DNA from: Combretum micranthum
Taxonomy: Eukaryota > Streptophyta > Magnoliopsida > Myrtales > Combretaceae
DNA: 64,000 nt
Assembly (NCBI GenBank): GCA_024138025.1
Contig: JAMXBD010000582.1
Location: forward strand, 558,001 to 622,000
Direction: 5' to 3'
Part shown: positions 23,104 through 35,048 of the stretch, piece by piece
Layout: each line of letters begins with the position of its first letter
Position numbering within the stretch: the stretch's first letter is position 1
Translations under genes and position numbers: made by a program
The notes under the pieces: generated by a model
Database searches by the model: none
What the model was told of the DNA's origin: nothing
What the model saw: only the letters and a program-made list of their open reading frames with translations

Positions 23104-25387
23104 TGTAAACCCCCAAAGTTTTACGATTAATTAAGCTTAAACCCTAATTAGAAAGTCAATCAGAAATTCTAAAGTCAACAAAACCCTAGTCAGATGCAAC
23201 CGTTCAAGTCCGACAATCTCGTGTTCGTAACCCTAAGTAAGTAAGTAAGAGATTAGTATGTAGAGTAGTAGAGTAGTGCATAATAACATAAGAAAGCTTA
23301 AAAATATCATGTTAATTAAACCGCGATTCGTTATGAGTCGATCGGATACAGTTTTTAAAAAGCGTGTCTTGGGGCTTGGAATAGTAAAAATATTCCCGAG
23401 ATACCATTAAACTCGTAAAGATATAAGGTTTTAAAAAATATCAGTTTTATAATTTTTCGGTAACTAAAAATATCAGATATCACAGTTATACGTGTATTTT
23501 TTTATTACCAGTACTTTATTTGTCATATCTACTTTATACTACACTATTCATTACTATTCTACACTATTTATCTATCTCTATTTTTTCTTACAACCTACTC
23601 TTACAACCATATACCTATTTTCTTACAAAATTTCATTTCCAATACAACCTTACATCTCTCACATCTTACTTTGCATCAACAAAAATACAAAAAAAATTAA
23701 ATTTCCTCTCTCTCCTCCTCACAATTTGCGTTAGCCCTCCCTCATATACACTTAATTTGTTTTATTTTTTATTTATTTAATTAATATAAATAATCTTCTA
23801 CTTTTTCCTATAAATACCACATCTTCCTTCCATTTCCTTCACACCTTTCATACATTACAATCACTCTCTCAAAATCTCTGTAAAAGCTCTCTCAAATTTT
23901 CTTTAGTTTCTCCTTCTTCTATACGTAATAGTCTAAGTTTTATATGTGTTCATTTGCTTAGTATGAACATAGTGTGTGTTTTCTAAACCCATGAATGTTA
24001 GGAAAGCAACAATATGTTCGTACTTTGTTATTGTTCATGAACCTATTTTCTTTTATGCTATTTTTATGTATATCTAACTAAATATATTTATGTAGTTATA
24101 TATATCTTTTAGAGCATATAAGCTCACTTATTATTGCAATTTATTTACTTTCCTTGCAATTTATTTACTTACCTTGCAATATATTTACTTTTAAGTTGTT
24201 TTAAGACTAATCTTTATAATCTTAGACTTATCATCATCAAGTCAAAACAATTTTCTTTTTCTTTTGGGACTAGTCTATTCTTAGTCTCGGGAAGCCTTGA
24301 AGAAGCTAAGACTCCCAATACCTGACAATTTTTATTATGCTTATTTATTTCTTATGTTCTTTATTATTATCTTATCTTGTGATATTTTTAGCTTTTATAA
24401 ACTACCTGATCATATTCATGCATGGCTAATAAGTTGTTGTCCAAATAAAAATGAATCTTTTTAATTAATGAATAAAATTTGATCAAAGATTTTCCAAAGA
24501 CTTAGAAAAATATTTTCAAATAATTCTCTTTTAAAAGTTTATGTAAACTCATCATGGAATTTCAAACTAGTAATAAAAGAAGTTTCTTCAAAATCTAAAG
24601 ATTTTTCCTTTCCAAGTAACAAAAGAAGTCTTGATATATAGATAATAACTTGATACTATTTTTACCAACTTTCTAAACCAAGAGATAAATAAGTTTTCAA
24701 GAAAATCAACTTACAAGGAAAATGAAAATAAATTTTCAAAGAATAAACTCATCAAGTACTACTAAAGAAAACTTTTGGAAACTCTATTTTTCAATCCCTA
24801 GAAATAAATTTTGTAGATAACCTCAAAAGACCAAACTTTATTTTCAACTCACTTTTGTTAAACTAAGGAATCCAAATACAGTATATTAGATTTTAATCAT
24901 CAAAATTTATAAGTTACTTCACCCACATAAAGTAAAGTCTAACAAATCCAAAATTTCCAAAACACTAGAAAAAGTTGTTTTAAGGAAATAAATTAAATAA
25001 GACAATACCTATAGCTTCATGCATAAATTATGAGTATATTTATATACATAAGGATTTCTTTTCAAAAATATACATGTTTGAGTTTTACTTAAACAAGCCT
25101 TAGTAAAGGAAGGATTAGAACATTTGTTTTTTTTTTTTAAGAAAGTAATTTTCGTATTAGATATGTACCCTTTTAATCTGAGACCCAAATGACCTTTTAT
25201 AGCAAAAGTAACCTTATAAATGAATAGATCTTTTTGAGTAGGTAGAAAACGACATATAGTATGCGAAATTCCGTGTTAAAATGAGTAAGTTATGGCCATT
25301 TTAAATTGGAACTTCTTTCAAATCCGATTTTACTGTAATTTAAAGATAGATTTAGAATCTTCAAAATAGAAATTCTATGAAAGACTC
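23104..25387 (+). repeat. Solo LTR A, segment 1
   Basis: Starts TGTAAACCC, inserted into the RNase H region of the gypsy fragment (TSD GTTGT). The full LTR runs 23104-25387, 29762-30327, 38216-38309 and 39747-40288, interrupted by solo LTRs A, B (with C inside) and a copia LTR. Net length is about 3.5 kb, with about 0.9 kb missing from the 5' half relative to 25388-29761. Confidence 0.88.
23809..23816 (+). promoter_or_regulatory. LTR A TATA box
   Basis: CCTATAAATACC followed by a CT-rich leader. It fixes the sense direction of this LTR family. Confidence 0.65.
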
Positions 25388-26506
25388 TGTCGCCCCGAGG
25401 GGTACCCTAAACGTGGCAGTCCGCCGTACACAATACTAAAGTATAGGAATGACTACCTTAGTCATGCAAAGGCTTCCATATTATGTACAAGGCGTACATC
25501 ACAACCAAGGGGACGCATCGGAGTAGCGCAATTCACATTGATAATAAGTAACAAGGCAAAGAGAATACTTAATATAAAACATAAGCATATCACGTTTCAA
25601 TTCTTAAGGGCATGTTCTTCTATTATCTTCAAATAAATATACGTCTCTAATCATATAGGTTAGCACATATAAAGAACCTTACAAAATTTCTTCATCGTAT
25701 GATTCCATATCCTTAATCATTCGTCCATGACTTCCTTAATGTCATGTTCCTCAAATTTAGTCCACGAATATACCTGTTTTAACAAAATCTATAGGGGTAT
25801 AAGCTACAACTAGCTTAGTGAGATATTCCTTTTCATTCGCACCATATTTTCAAACAAGTTTATTTATTTAAGCACACATATGCTAGGCATACAATGCAAC
25901 AATCACATGATTACGCGAATATATATAGTCATCCGGAAACCATATATAGAACGGATTTACCCCTCCGTATCAAAGGTTAGGGAATCGGGGTTAAAGGTCC
26001 TCGACCTTCTACTGCTAGTCCCCAGGTCCTCACCCACAGCGTTCGGTTGGCTCGGCTCCGAACCTAGAGTCGCTTTCCCCGAGCGATTTGGATTCTCCAG
26101 GAAGGAACATGGCCCGTGGCACCGCACGATCACAGCCAATCCAATTCTACGCGTAGGAGTAGCAGCCTTCAGAAATAGATGTGACTTGATGGATGCTATG
26201 AGTGAACGTTTTTACTGTTCTTAGGTCAAACCTTATCAAGGTTTATTAGGGGCGATCAATCAATTTAGCAACAATAAACAATCATACAAGTAGGTAAACA
26301 AAATTATTTAACAAGCAGATCGAAGTTGCGATATTCTTAATTCTCAATTCACGCATAAACATAGAATCATATATATACGCATAATCCCGAAATCCCCAAA
26401 TATATTTGTTTTTATCTTTTCTTAGTATACTAATGCTACTACATTACAAGCACAAACAAGGTACGAAATTAGAAGGAATAACTCACTCGTCCATTTCGCT
26501 ATCTTC

Positions 26507-26553
26507 TTAGTCGTAGTAATCCTCAGGTAGGGTATTCTCATATCCTTCGTCAC
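26507..26553 (-). other. Coding-like LTR tail exon (solo A minus copy)
   Basis: 47 nt after acceptor-like CTTTTGTCTAG. The frame reads DEGYENTLPEDYYD and then TAA. The donor-like CGA|GTGAGT follows 20 bases downstream. Confidence 0.5.
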
Positions 26554-28150
26554 CTAGACAAAAGAAATACCCGGGATAAGTCTTTCATGAATTTCTATTC
26601 TTGGAGATTCTAAACTTTACTTAAAATCGTGGTAAAATCGTATAAGAAGAAATTCCAACTTAAAATGGCCACAACTTGCTCATTTTAACTCGGAATTTCG
26701 CATATGATATACCGTTTTCTACCTATTCGAAAAGTTCTATCCCTTTCTAAACTTATCTTGGTCATAAAAGGTCATTTGGGTTCCGAAAACGTCAGGTACA
26801 GATTTAAAACGAATTTTCTAAACTTTTGCAAAAATCCATTTTCTAACTCAACTTCATTTTAAAGAAAATACTTTTGTAACAATATAAATATATATTTGAT
26901 AAACACTTTTGAATATATAGGTATGCTCACTTTATATGCAAAAATCCTAATGGTAGTGTCTCAACAATTTATTTCATAAAACAATTCATTTAAACTTTAA
27001 CTTTGAAATTTTCTTTTCAAGTATTTAAAGAAACTTTATATTTTTACTAGGTTGTTATAAATGAGTATATTCTTATTTTATTTTCTTCATTTCCTTTTCC
27101 AAAACAAGTAAATTTTCCTTTTAACCTTAGTTTTTCATAGATTTCGCTTCTAGTGATAAAAGATCTATTTTTATCAAAAAGTATATTAGGTTGTTCAAAA
27201 CCTTTTTATAATTTTATATTTAGGATGGTTTTAGAAAATGAATTTTGTCTTCTTATATTCATTTCTAAAATATAAGCTTTTGCTTTCCGAAACTTGTTCT
27301 TTCATTTCTTTTGAAAAGAATCATCAATTATTATAAATCTTACCTCATTTATATTCCTTTGAAAATTAGTTCCTTCTTTTAGAAATTTGAAAATCATTAT
27401 TTTTCCTAAGTGGGTTCATAACTTGATGAGTTGATTTTTGTCTTAACTTTGAAAACTAGTTTGTTCCTTAGTTTAGAAAAGAGTTTAAGTCTTAAACTTT
27501 TGATATTAACGATTTATTTTTCTAAAAACTTAGATTACCATAAAATACAAGGAAAATATTTATTTATGTTTTCTTGGTAAAACTATCTTTGTTATTTAAG
27601 AAAACTTGAGAAAATTGTATTATTCTATTTCTAGGTTGTTGATAATAACTTCATGTTTTTGTGGTAAATCATATAATTTGGAAACTTAGCTTTGAGTTCG
27701 TTTAGTAAAACAAGATTCTATTTTTAGACTAGTTGAGACATTAACATTATGCAAATGCAAGTATCATGAGCATATAAAATAATAAGAACATAAGAAAATA
27801 CTAAAAATAATTAATGAGCAAGAAAATAAAATATCAAGTATTGGGAACCTTAGCTTCATCAAGGTATCCCGGTCAAGTATTGGAGCCTTAGCTTTATCAA
27901 GGCGTCCCGAGACTAAGAATGGACTAGTCCCGAAAGATTAAAGAAAATAAATAAAAGATTGTTTTGACTTGATATGGACAAGTCTAAGACTAGAAAGACT
28001 AGTCTTAATATCAACATAAAATAAATAAATTGCATAACTTGAATGTAAAGAAATAACAAATGAGCTTATATGCTCTAAATAAATATAATATACATATGTA
28101 TATTTATATATAAGCAAGATCAAAATATAAACAAGTAATAAATGACAAAG

Positions 28151-28171
28151 TATATATATATATATATATAT
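28151..28171. repeat. TA microsatellite
   Basis: Uninterrupted TA repeat in LTR A. Confidence 0.9.
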
Positions 28172-28526
28172 TATATGAAAGTAGTTTCATGAACAAGAAC
28201 CAAACATGATCTTAATGTGGTTTTCTTTAGTTTTTCAACCTAAGAAACAACATCAAAACCATATAAGGTTACTTGACATAAAAAGAATAGAATATGAGTT
28301 CTTCATTACCTAAATGGGTAAGAAGAAAAGAAGGATTGCTTGAAGGCTTTTGGTAGTGGTAAGTAGTGATGCTTTGAAAGAAACTTTCTTTAGTAATGGA
28401 AGAAGAGTGTTTTCTCTTTACAAGAAGAGAGTTCTTGTAAGATTATAGAGAGGAGTTTTTGGAGAGGATTTTGGCATAATTTCTTTGCTTTGGAATGGTG
28501 TGAAGAAATGAGAAGGGGAGAGGTGG

Positions 28527-28534
28527 TATTTATA
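28527..28534 (-). promoter_or_regulatory. LTR A TATA box
   Basis: TATAAATA on the minus strand, about 100 bp downstream (in sense) of the GGCGCC box and the C-run. Confidence 0.6.
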
Positions 28535-28594
28535 GAGTTTTGTTAAGGAATTAAGAGGTAATTAAATAAAAGAAAAAGAAATTAAAATAGAGAA

Positions 28595-28619
28595 GGGGGG
28601 GGGGGGGGGGGGGGGGGGG
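28595..28619. repeat. 25-nt G run
   Basis: Homopolymer at the spot where family A copies have short G runs next to the GGCGCC box. Length in the assembly may be unreliable. Confidence 0.85.
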
Positions 28620-29791
28620 TTGGGGTTGGGTAGTATATAGCGCCGGTTTTGGTCCTTTAAGGGAAAAAAATTGTTTTATTTTTATTTGTTGTGTAATAAA
28701 GAAGTAATGTGTAAAGTTGATGTGATTAAAGTTGTGTTGGAAATGAAAAAAGTAAGAAAATAAATATGTAGGTGTAAGAAAAAGTAGAGATAGGTGAATA
28801 GTAATGAATAGTAGAAAAGTACTATGAATAGTAGACTAGACAATTAAAGTACCGGTAGTAATAAAAATACGCGTAATAATGCGATATCTGTAATTTTATC
28901 TACCGAAAAATTCCAAAACTGATATTTTTGGAATCCTTGTATTTTTACGAGTCTATTGGTATAAACGGAATATTTTTAATATTCCGAGCTCCGGGACACG
29001 CTTTTCGAGAACCGATCCCGTTTGGGTCTGAAGGTCACTCAAAATTCGTGAATCTGATATTTTTATGTTACCCTACGTTATTACGAACTATTCTAAGTCA
29101 TTAACTTAATTTCGTTTTCTAGGGTTTGAAAACGCGGGATTGTCGGATCTTAAACACTAGGGTTCGTTATAGACTTGTTGACTTTTAGGGTTCCGTTTTG
29201 ATTTCCGATTTTTGTTGAGATATTCGTAATATCATATAATTTTTGAGTTTTGATCATTTTAAAAATTTTAGCTCGAAATTTATGTTTTATTTTATTTTAT
29301 TTTATTTGTGATTATTTAATAGTTTTTAGTTCTCGGAATCGTTTAACCGAGTCTAGGGTTATGAGTTGACTCAGTTTGACTTTTGGTGAGAATTTGAAAT
29401 TTATGATTTCTAAATTTTATCGAAGGTTTTAAGATTTTGCTGTTGATCGTTATTTGGATATATTGTCTTGATTTGCGTGTTAGGAAACGGTTAGATGATT
29501 TAATTGATGTACGAATGTTGATTAAATCGGTAGTTGGACTTTATATTTTGTTTCAAGGGTTCTTGTTTTCTCAAGACTGAGAAAACTCGTTTTTGATCTT
29601 TATTTGGAATTAAGTTTTAACTTGGTTCGATTTTTAGGGTTTCGTTCCTTGCGCTTGTCTTGATTTAGAATTTAGTTTTAACTTGAGTTGATTTTTGGGA
29701 TTTAAATTCTTAACTTTTAGAATTATTTTCTATGAATTATGAAAATTTTTTAGGGTTTACAGACTCATTTTGGGTATTTCATCATGTTTAA

Positions 29792-29838
29792 GTGAAGAAG
29801 GAACCAATATCGCCTTCCTGGAAGATTATTTCGACTAG
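29792..29838 (+). other. Coding-like LTR tail exon (solo A plus copy, decayed borders)
   Basis: 47 nt, reading EEGTNIAFLEDYFD and then TAG. The acceptor AG is mutated to AA and the donor-like GTGAGT to TTGAGT, so this copy has probably lost splicing. Confidence 0.4.
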
Positions 29839-30192
29839 GAGCAATTGTCATGGATTGAGTTAATCCCTTACTAATTACATTTCCTTGATTGTGGTTGTAA
29901 GTAGCAGCACTAGAGAGTAAAGAAAAAGATAAATGAATAAATGTTGTGTGATTTGGATTCATGATTGAATGATGTGGTTATTGAATAAAAGCTAAGTATA
30001 TCGAAAGAGGAATTAATGAATAACTTATGTTTTCTTGCAATCCTATGATGAATATTATTTTTGTCACTTTTAACTTGAACTCTACGATAATTGAATAAAC
30101 CAATATTAAAAATGATTCATGCATAATCTATTGTGAGTCACATTTATTTTTCGCTACTATTCTTCGTGTGGGGAAACGAGGAGTTGTAGTGG

Positions 30193-30305
30193 TGGCTAGT
30201 AGGAGCTGGAAAGTCTATAAAGGCTAGTAGGAGCCGAAAGTCTACATGGGCTAGTAAGAGCCGGAAAGTCTACAGGGCAAGTAGGAGCCGGTAATTCTGC
30301 AACTA
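30193..30305 (+). repeat. 28-bp tandem repeats in LTR A
   Basis: Four diverged copies of the unit also seen at 4535-4644. Confidence 0.8.
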
Positions 30306-31022
30306 TTGAGGGTCGTATGGGCCGATATGTAAACCCTGGTTTTCCTAATAATCAAGTAAACTTCTGAAACCGGAAACCAAAACCGTAAACTGGATTAATA
30401 TAAGCTTGTGAGAGAAACTTAGGAACCCTGGATCCGGCTTTCCTTTGGTTTCAAATTAAAAGAACTTTTTATAAAATAAATTAATGTGGAATATTGTTTA
30501 AAGTATATTTCGAACCATAAAAAGTTTCGATATCGAAAAATTTTCTATTCCGAGCCTTCCCGAGATCTCTTACGGAAAAGCGAGCCCTGGAACTAGAAAT
30601 TCGAAAAAATATTCCAAAATACTCTTTAGAACCGAAATTTAATAAGGATTTCAAAAATATAAATTTTATAATTTTTCGGTTTATGAAAATTACAAATATA
30701 GCCTTTTTCTCGTATTTTCTTTACTACCGGTAAAGTAATTATCTTGTTTACCATTCATTACTATTCACAAGTACAACCTACTACACTTACAAGCCATTCC
30801 CTACTCTTACATCCTTATAAACACTTGATTACATTTTCTTTTCCAATGAAAATTTGTCTCTTAAAAATTATTACAAATTAAGACTTTTATTACATAAATT
30901 ACAACACAAAATAATTCAAACTCTCTCTCTCTCCTTTCCACTCCCCAAACCGGCGCACCCCCCATTTTCCCTCAATTTTTTAATTTCCTTTTTATAATTA
31001 AAACAAACTCTAATTTACTTAC

Positions 31023-31030
31023 TATAAATA
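31023..31030 (+). promoter_or_regulatory. LTR B TATA box
   Basis: TATAAATA, about 75 bp downstream of the CCGGCGC box at 30949, followed by a CT-rich leader. Confidence 0.65.
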
Positions 31031-32665
31031 ATCTTTTACATTCTCTCTCCTTCATTTACTTCTTTTGTTTCAAAAAAATTACACAAACCCTCTCTATCCT
31101 CCCTCTCCTTGCCATGACACCCTCCCACACACCACACTCACTCACTTGAGTTCTTTTCTTCATCATTTCCCTTTTATTTCAAGCTTTAGGTGATAAATCC
31201 TAAACCTTTCTATCATTAAATCTTGTAATAGCAAGATTATTCATGGGTATTTTCATATTTAAGTCCCCATAAGCACTTGCTAGGGACAAGAAAATACCAC
31301 TACATGAATATCAAGCCATCACAAGAGTAGATTTTGTGTTTAAATGAGCTTTTGTTGGAATATCTTCATGTTCATGCATATAATAGTAGAGTAAAGTAGA
31401 GATCTTGTATAAAAATCCATGTTCATGCTTTCAAACTTCATTTCATGCATCATAAGTAGTAGATCTAGCATTTAGATACTTATATTATACTTGACATTCA
31501 TGATCTCATGACTATTTTGTATTTTAATGCATTAATGCTTATAAAGGCTTTGTCTTGTGTATATAAATGTTGTAGTTAGTAAATCTTTAAGTAGATAAGA
31601 CAAGAAACTTGAAAAAGAAAAACTTTTGTTGAAATGTTCACATAAAAAATTCGTATGAATTCAAAACCATGCTTTAAAATCCCTTTTATCAACTCTAAAA
31701 CTTGTGTTTTATATGAAAAATAAAGGTATAGGTAATAGATATCATTAAGTGATGATTTTTATAAGTTGGAATGAGATTTGATAAGAGGAATATGCAAAAC
31801 AAAGAGTACAAATAATATAGGAAATTTTGACTTACTACTCAATTTAGGAAATTCGTAATTTTGGATTATTGCCATAAAAACCTATTTTCCAAACTCAAAA
31901 TAAAAGTTTTGTTTAATAAATGAAGTCCTTAAGGGATAGGTATAATAAAACCTTAATTTTAATGTATTAAACAAGTTTTTCCCCAAACAAATCATTCAAA
32001 AACTAAATTTCCAAAAATTCGGATTTTGAAATAAACCCTATTTGAAAACATGTTTACAAAGTATAAAATGGGAATTTTTATATAGAAATGAAGGTCTTAA
32101 GTAATAGATATAATGAAGATTCAATTCTAGCTAAAATAACTAGAAATTCCTAAGAAATAATTCCAAAAAAAATGGAGATGATCAAAGCTAGGAAACTAGT
32201 TTTCTTAAAAGAAAATAATCATGGAGTCTTGCAAATAAAAAGTTTCTAAATTTCCTTTTAGTAAATATTGTCAAGAGCTTGCATACATTAAACACATAAC
32301 ATGTCATTCATGCTAGGAAATCATCAATATTGCATGTATAATTGAATTATTAAGTAGAAACATTTCAAACATTTACAAAACTATTTTTCAGAATTGGAAA
32401 ATCATTACTGATCAGGACTGATCCTACTTTTTCGCGACCAAAATATTTTTTAAACTTGAAAGTAATATTAGAAATAGATAGATCTTTCGAAGTAAATAGA
32501 AATCGATATATAATTTGCGAAATTCCTAGTTAAAATGACCAAGTTATGGCCGTTTTAAGTCGGGACTTTCGCAAATAACGAGAATTTCGAATTTACTAAG
32601 TTTTGATATATAGTTTAGATTAGTTAAGTGATGAAGTACATATTAGGGTATTTCTTCCTTTTTAG

Positions 32666-32712
32666 GAGACCCCGAAACTGATGATTCTCTACCACCAGAT
32701 TATTATTACTAA
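32666..32712 (+). other. Coding-like LTR tail exon (B plus copy)
   Basis: 47 nt after TCCTTTTTAG. The frame reads DPETDDSLPPDYYY and then TAA. Against the other B copy (42287-42333) nine bases differ in the codon part; eight are silent and the ninth is Asp to Glu. A donor-like CGA|GTGAGT follows 22 bases after the stop. Confidence 0.6.
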
Positions 32713-33208
32713 AAGACCGGTGATCCATGGCCGAGTGAGTATTACTTTCGATTCCATTTATTGTATGTGATTGTAATAGTAGTTGCACTAGATACTTGGC
32801 AAAGATAAAATAGATATGCATGATGGGGATGAATGGGAATTTTATATGGTTGTTGTTGATATGAGAAATTGAATATAAGAATATCGAAGCCGGTGATTAA
32901 CCATTGCTTGTATAGATGGATTAGGATTGATTGTCTATGATTATTGATTGATCACTTAAAGAATTGGTATAATTGACTATTCAATATTGAAAATAAATAT
33001 GGACTCATTCATATCATAATGGGGATGGAGCATTAGCATTGGTTAGTTGTCCGTGATCCTAAACGGCATAAAAGTTGGTTAATCGTGATCCATGAACGAA
33101 TTAATGAGTTGGTTAATCGTGATCCACAAACGAATTTATAAGTTGGTAGACCGTGATCCTAATCGGCATATTGAGTAGTACCACAGTATTCGTTAATCTG
33201 CTAACCTG

Positions 33209-33231
33209 GGATGGAGGGCACAAGTCCATCC
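33209..33231 (+). other. Conserved LTR hairpin (family B form)
   Basis: Stem GGATGGA/TCCATCC with loop GGGCACAAG, at the position of the CATGGA/TCCATG hairpin of family A. Confidence 0.5.
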
Positions 33232-33396
33232 ACATATGATTTCCGGCTGGTTATATGTTTGTTGATTCCATATGTTTGATGCATATCACTTGTTTGGCTA
33301 ATCACTTGCTTGTATGATGTGTTATAATTATGATATGGAAGTTATCACTCACTAAGTTAGTGTAGCTTACGTCCCTACAGTTTTTATTTGTTGTAG

Positions 33397-33438
33397 CATG
33401 AATTCATATGGCTTAGATCGAGACAACCTACAGCTCAG
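33397..33438 (+). other. 42-nt coding-like LTR cassette (B plus copy)
   Basis: Acceptor-like TTTGTTGTAG|, donor-like CAG|GTACAG. Reads HEFIWLRSRQPTAQ. Confidence 0.5.
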
Positions 33439-35040
33439 GTACAGGAGCTAGGCGTTTCCTTTAGAAGTTGTATTCAGATTTGTTTTGTAAGCCCTTGAAA
33501 ATTTCAACAAATAATTCTAAAGATGAACTTAGGAAATAAAACCCTGAAAGTCACTCCGAGTTAAAACCGAACTTTGACAAGTCCCAAACTTCGAACGAAT
33601 CCGGAGAATTCTGAATCGTGAGAAAAATAAGAAATCTCAGAAATAAAATAGCAACTTAAAATACTTCTATTCTGAAACCTTTATGTACGACAAGCTTCCC
33701 ATTTAACTTCGACTTATAAATTCGGATAAAATATAGCCCTAAAACAAATTGTTAAGAAGTGAATAGTGACTGGCTTCGGGAATAAAACTCAATCCGAAAG
33801 AATTCCGAGGACGTGGTGAGATATTTGATACTTATGAGAGTTGACCTTAAAATAAAACTCACCAATCAGACAAGTCATATAAGTGTGAAATATCGGTTCT
33901 TGTATTGGCAATGGTGTAAACCGGAAGGTTAACCGGGAAACCTGAGTCTCCGAAACTCCCAAGAGACTCAGTAACCTAGATCCGACAATCTCGTATTCCT
34001 AAACCCAGGAGTTGGAACAAGAGGAAGAAGTGTAATTGGTTCGTATTAAGTCTAGGATACCCTGGGACGATGAGATCAGTGAAATTTCAACCTATTCCAA
34101 TCTAGTCAGGTGCCAGTTTCGAAAAGCGAGCTCTGGGATTCGAAATGTTAAGAACATGTTATTAGTGCCTTTAAAATTATATTTCTAAAGGATCTCTAAG
34201 CTATTAGTTTTACAAACTTTCAAATAGCTAGAATTATCTGATTTTACAGTTTATTCGTATTTCGTTGCTACCAGTAATTAGTGAGTTTTTCAGTACGATT
34301 AATATTATTAGTTACCTAAATTGTTATTATTATTTTATAAGATATACCCTAGTTCTCCTGGTGATCGGATAGTACTCGGACGAACTTTGGAAATCGGAGA
34401 ACGAAACTCTATATCGGGCCGATTCCAGCTTAGTGAGGGGAGTCTAGAAACCCTAGATCCGGCTTTTCTTCGATTTCATAATAAAAGGAATTTTATAAAG
34501 TAAATGAACATGAATTATTGTTCTAAAGCATATTCTAAACCTCTAAAAGTTCCAATTTCGGGAAATTTTCAATTCCGAGCCTTCTCGAGCTCAATTATGG
34601 AAAAGCGTGCCCCGGACCACGGATTCAGAAAAATGTTCCGGAATATTCATTAGAACCGTAATTTTATAAGGATTCCAAAAATATCAATTTCATAATTTTT
34701 CGAGCTATAAAAATTACAGTTATAGCTTTTCCCGTGTTTTCGTTACAACCAGTAAAGTAGATGTCTTGTCTACTATTCACAAGTACAACCTACACTACAC
34801 ACTACCCATACCCTATTCTTACATCCTTACAACTACTCATTTCAATTTTCTTTTCCAAGAAATTTTGTCTCTAAATTAATTATCACATTTATTACATTTC
34901 ATTTACTAAATTACAAAAGTTAAAATTTTCAAAACACACACACACCCACACAAGGGATGGCCGGCGCCCCTCCCTCCTATTTCCCTCTCAATTGAGTTAT
35001 TTTTACTTCTTTTTAATTAACTAAACCCTAATTCATTTAG

Positions 35041-35048
35041 TATATATA
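35041..35048 (+). promoter_or_regulatory. LTR C TATA box
   Basis: TATATATA, 75 bp after the GGCGCC box at about 34965, followed by a CT-rich leader. Confidence 0.6.

Larger units (their letters stand above)
25388..29761 (-). repeat. Solo LTR A, complete, 4374 bp
   Basis: Plus-strand ends TGTCGCCCC and GGTTTACA with an exact 5-bp TSD GACTC (25383-25387 and 29762-29766). No internal domain or second LTR, hence a solo LTR. It sits in another family A LTR of opposite orientation. It carries the tail exon (26507-26553) and hairpin, but its 42-nt cassette region is different and not recognisable. The ORF-like stretch at 25880-26224 is not conserved in other copies. Confidence 0.92.
29762..30327 (+). 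repeat. Solo LTR A, segment 2
   Basis: Continues from 25387 after the inserted minus LTR, beginning with the TSD copy GACTC. Contains a decayed tail exon and 28-bp repeats. Interrupted at 30328 by solo LTR B. Confidence 0.85.
30328..33485 (+). repeat. Solo LTR B, segment 1
   Basis: Starts TGTAAACCCTGG; continues at 37913-38215 after the inserted solo LTR C. Net length about 3.46 kb, matching the 3435-bp copy at 41236-44670 in opposite orientation. The flanks (CGATA and CGGCA) are only a weak TSD match. Contains TATA box, tail exon, hairpin and 42-nt cassette. Confidence 0.88.

Noticed and set aside
25880..26224. 114-codon ORF on the plus strand inside solo LTR A
   Set aside because: Opposite to the LTR sense, not conserved in the other A copies and without domain-like sequence.
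28595..28619. G run as telomere-like or rearrangement signal
   Set aside because: A plain homopolymer at a site where other copies have shorter runs; no TTTAGGG repeats.
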